This document shows, piece after piece, positions 61,363 through 64,000 of a DNA stretch of 64,000 nucleotides. Location: assembly GCF_019711615.1 (NCBI RefSeq), contig NZ_JAIGNS010000001.1:682001-746000 (forward strand). The letters are read 5' to 3'. Made by a program: the position numbers and the translations under genes. A model generated the notes under the pieces. That model saw only the letters and a list, made by a program, of their open reading frames with translations, had not been told where the DNA came from and did no database searches. Within the stretch, counting starts at the first letter, position 1. The number at the start of each line of letters is the position of its first letter. The DNA comes from Qipengyuania intermedia. GTDB lineage: Bacteria > Pseudomonadota > Alphaproteobacteria > Sphingomonadales > Sphingomonadaceae.

Positions 61363-63144
61363 ATGAAGACATTCGCCGCCGCCATCGCCCTTGCCGCTGC
61401 ATCGGCCCTGCCCGCCGCCCCGCTGCTGGCCCAGGATGCCGCCGCAGCGCCCGCCACGCCCGACTGGGTAGAAACCAGCAACGCCTACACACAGAAGGCG
61501 ATCGCCCTGCAAGCGAGCTTCTTTCCTGCCGGCGCGTCATCGGCGGGCTACGAACAATATGACGGGCTGGTCAACGACATGTCGCTCGACCGGGACGCGC
61601 GCTATGTCGCCGCCTCGCGCGCGCTGATCGCGGAATACGAAGCGGCCAAGCAGGTTGAAACCAACCCATACGTCCTGCAGGACCTCCAGATCCTGATCGA
61701 CTCGCTCGAAATGGACAATGAGCGCATCGAGCTCAGCAATCGCGAAATGCTCGAATTCGCCGAAGTCGGGCAGGCCATGTTCGGCAATATCGGCCAGCTC
61801 CTGTCCGACCAGACCGCAGAACATCGCCGCGCCAAGGCGCTCGAACTGCTGCAGCGCTACACGGGGCTGTGGCCCGATACCCAACCGATGACCGAACTGG
61901 CCAAGGCCCGCTTCGAAGCCAGCCGCGGCGACGACAAGATGGGCCCTTATCGTGTCGAGGTCGTGGAATCGGTCGGCAAGATCCCGACCTTCGTCGCCGG
62001 CATCCGCGAGCTGTTCGCCAAATACGACATCGAAGGCGCGGAAGAAGCGCTCGATGCGATGGAGGCCCAGCTCACCGAATACGGAGAGTGGACCACCGCC
62101 ACCGTGGTCCCTGCCGCGCGCACCGATCCGCGCCTGCCGGAAGAACTCTATGCCCTGCGCCTGCGCGAGGTCGGGATCGAGATGGACCCGCGCGAAGCGA
62201 TGAGCCAGGCACGGCGCGGCTATTACGAAATACGCGCCCAGATGGAAGCGCTCGCCCCGCAGATCGCCGCGAAATACGGCTGGGAAGATACCGACATGGC
62301 GTCCGTCATGGCCGGCCTCAAGGCAATGACTATTCCCAATGACGAGATCGAGGATTTCTACCGCGATGTGAACGCGAAGCTGGAAGCACAGATCCGCGCG
62401 AACGATATCGTCTCGCTGCCCGATTACGAGATGAATATGCGCGTTGCGAGCCAGGCGGAAAGCGCGGCCCAGCCCGCCCCGCACATGCGCCCGCCGCGCC
62501 TGATCGGGAATACCGGGGAACAGGGCACTTTCGTCCTTACCGTCGGCAATCCGACTGCAAGCGCGGAAGATGCCTATGACGATTTCAACTTCCCCGCCGC
62601 TAGCTGGACGCTCAGCGCCCACGAAGCGCGCCCGGGTCACGAAATGCAGTTCGCCGCACTCGTTGCGCAGGGCGTCAGCCTTGCCCGCATGCTCTACGCC
62701 TTCAACAGCGTGAACGTCGAAGGCTGGGCGCTTTATGCCGAAGCGGAAATGATGCCGCACGAACCGATCGAGGGGCAGTTTATCGCGCAGCAGTTCCGCC
62801 TGTTGCGCGCGGCGCGCGCCTTCCTCGATCCGGCGCTCAACCTCGGCCTGATGTCGCGCGCAGAGGCAGAGCGGATCTTGCGCGAAGAAGCGCTGTTCTC
62901 GCCCGGCATGACCAAGCAGGAACTCGATCGCTACCAGTTCCGCATGCCCGGTCAGGCAGGGTCGTACTATTACGGATATCGCAAGCTGATCGACCTGCGC
63001 GTGGAAACCGAGCTGGCGCTGGGTGCGGCCTTCAACGAGAGGGCTTTCAACGACTTCCTGCTCAGCCAGGGCATCATTCCGCTGGACCTGATCGCCAAGG
63101 CAGTGCGCGAGGAATTCATCCCCTCGCAGATGGCCGGAGGCTAA
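61363..63144 (+). CDS. Exported DUF885 family protein
   Basis: A 593-residue protein with a signal peptide (AIALAAASALPAAPLLAQ) and the DUF885 body: LQDLQILIDSLEMDNERIE, HEARPGHEMQFAALV (a metal-binding HEA-x-PGH-type motif), EGWALYAEAEM and PGQAGSYYYGYRK. Members are metallopeptidase-like proteins of unclear substrate. GGAGGGAATACCC precedes ATG 61363. It is exported and its activity may be carboxypeptidase-like. Confidence 0.9.
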   Translation: MKTFAAAIALAAASALPAAPLLAQDAAAAPATPDWVETSNAYTQKAIALQASFFPAGASSAGYEQYDGLVNDMSLDRDARYVAASRALIAEYEAAKQVETNPYVLQDLQILIDSLEMDNERIELSNREMLEFAEVGQAMFGNIGQLLSDQTAEHRRAKALELLQRYTGLWPDTQPMTELAKARFEASRGDDKMGPYRVEVVESVGKIPTFVAGIRELFAKYDIEGAEEALDAMEAQLTEYGEWTTATVVPAARTDPRLPEELYALRLREVGIEMDPREAMSQARRGYYEIRAQMEALAPQIAAKYGWEDTDMASVMAGLKAMTIPNDEIEDFYRDVNAKLEAQIRANDIVSLPDYEMNMRVASQAESAAQPAPHMRPPRLIGNTGEQGTFVLTVGNPTASAEDAYDDFNFPAASWTLSAHEARPGHEMQFAALVAQGVSLARMLYAFNSVNVEGWALYAEAEMMPHEPIEGQFIAQQFRLLRAARAFLDPALNLGLMSRAEAERILREEALFSPGMTKQELDRYQFRMPGQAGSYYYGYRKLIDLRVETELALGAAFNERAFNDFLLSQGIIPLDLIAKAVREEFIPSQMAGG

Positions 63145-63150
63145 GGAGTG

Positions 63151-63295
63151 CTAAGCCGCGTTTCTGCGCAGGCGATAGACGGGCGAAAATGTGGGAGCGA
63201 CACGACCCGGAGCGCAGCGTGCAAATGCACGTGAGCACCGGAAGCGGGGCGATCCTGCATTTGCAGCCGCCTGAAGGCGCGCAGAAAGCGGCCTA
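63151..63295. repeat. Inverted-repeat-bounded element of about 145 bp
   Basis: CTAAGCCGC and TTTCTGCGC at the left end (63151-63169) are matched by GCGCAGAAAGCGGCCTAG at the right end (63278-63295). An inner palindromic pair GCAAATGCA (63221-63229) and TGCATTTGC (63256-63264) lies inside. The right terminus includes the stop codon of the zntB-like gene. It lies between convergent genes and could be a MITE-like relic or a large terminator. Confidence 0.65.
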
Positions 63296-64000
63296 GAGCC
63301 AACGCAGGCGCCTGAAGACGACGATCAGTGCGATAAACAGGAACAGGCACAGGGCGACCACAACCCAGAATGCGTCGGGATCGTCCATGCCGGGCATCCC
63401 GCCGACATTGATGCCGAGCAGGCCGGTGAGGAAGCCCAGCGGCAGGAAGATGCCCGCCACGATGGTGAGCATGTAGGTCGCATGCTCGCTGCTGGCGAGG
63501 CTGCGGGCGCGCAGTTCGTCCTGCAGGACCAGGGCGCTTTCCTTGCTGATGTCGATATCGTCGAGATAGCGGCGCAGGCGCGCGATGGATTCGGCGATTT
63601 CGCGCCGGTCGTGCTCTTCGAACCAGTACGGAGCCTCGCGGCTGATCTGCTCCAGCGCCTCGTGCTGCGGGGCCATATGGCGTTTCAGGCCCAGGCAATT
63701 GCGGCGGATCGTCGAGATGCGGCTGAGCATGGCTTCGGCATGTTCTTCCGGATCGTCGTCTTCCAACTCGTCGAGGACGTAATTCATGTCGACAATCGAC
63801 TGGCTCATGCGGGCGATCATCAGTTCGGCCAGCAGGGTAATGGTTGCGCCTGCGTCCGGTGGGCCGACCCCGCGATCAAGCTGCGCCATGACCTCGCGCG
63901 GCGTCTGGAGCGGGTGGCGGCGCAGGGTGATGAGGCGGCGGCCGTCGCACCACAGCTGCATCGAGATCATGTCTTCGGGCTGAGCGCCGGGATTGAAGTT
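63293..64000 (-). CDS. zntB: Zinc transporter ZntB-like, 5'-truncated by the window end
   Basis: The frame is open to the window end; 235 codons are visible. The upstream part NFNPGAQPEDMISMQLW matches the cytoplasmic N-domain of ZntB proteins. The C-terminal two membrane helices are seen: ATYMLTIVAGIFLPLGFLTG and FWVVVALCLFLFIALIVVF, linked by the signature GIN of the CorA-type family (LLGINVGG). It exports or imports zinc across the inner membrane. The start lies outside. Confidence 0.88.
   Translation of the reverse strand, partial: NFNPGAQPEDMISMQLWCDGRRLITLRRHPLQTPREVMAQLDRGVGPPDAGATITLLAELMIARMSQSIVDMNYVLDELEDDDPEEHAEAMLSRISTIRRNCLGLKRHMAPQHEALEQISREAPYWFEEHDRREIAESIARLRRYLDDIDISKESALVLQDELRARSLASSEHATYMLTIVAGIFLPLGFLTGLLGINVGGMPGMDDPDAFWVVVALCLFLFIALIVVFRRLRWL

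Overview
The window is a high-GC, gene-dense chromosomal segment. Gene content points to an alphaproteobacterium of the Sphingomonadales, most likely an Erythrobacteraceae relative. Supporting signs are an alphaproteobacterial-type SspB, a his cluster ordered hisB-hisH-hisA-x-hisF-hisE, an ECF sigma/NrsF pair with a Caulobacter-like promoter, EcfG-type stress promoters, and several acyl-CoA dehydrogenase/SDR/phosphotransferase genes. No plasmid, phage or CRISPR locus is visible. Assignments rest on reading motifs and translated frames by eye; no database search was run.

Layout. 1-4.3 kb (minus): the start of tolQ, ybgC, then a histidine operon (hisB, hisH, hisA, a small membrane protein, hisF, hisE, HIT protein) joined by 1-10 nt overlaps or tight spacing. 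4.3-8.9 kb (plus): sspB, gmk, two consecutive membrane-tethered LuxR-type HTH proteins, two small unknowns and a RadC/JAB-like protein. 8.9-18.1 kb: two divergent acyl-CoA catabolism operons; the plus one pairs an acyl-CoA dehydrogenase with an APH-type kinase, a combination known from 4-hydroxy-acid degradation. 18.2-30.1 kb: dapD and many small stress or envelope genes (DUF2945, DUF3008, DUF3140, SWIB, PEBP, fasciclin, CspA, HPF), two genes of which have EcfG-like promoters.

30.1-33.1 kb is an accessory spot. A lower-GC AIPR-family defence gene with a probable PD-(D/E)XK nuclease N-terminus abuts a detached copy of the 3' end of thiC. A DUF2199 gene separates that relic from intact thiC, which carries a TPP riboswitch. 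35-37 kb holds a large unrecognised membrane protein and a hydrolase fragment. 37.5-43.4 kb is a chaperone-usher pilus locus with a decayed, inverted pilin relic beside it.

44.6-49.1 kb joins a secreted truncated haemoglobin, a DUF3034 outer-membrane-type protein, a periplasmic cupredoxin and a GGDEF-EAL receptor, which may form a redox or gas sensing circuit. 49.3-52 kb carries degenerate repeats, an integrase pseudogene with three nonsense codons, an XRE regulator and tRNA-Gln(CUG), and looks like a decayed integration site. 52-64 kb returns to core genes: ppx, rlmE, a membrane cytochrome c, pheA, an isoaspartyl peptidase, a mechanosensitive-channel-like protein, an SDR, an ECF sigma/NrsF pair, a DUF885 protein and a zntB cut by the window end.
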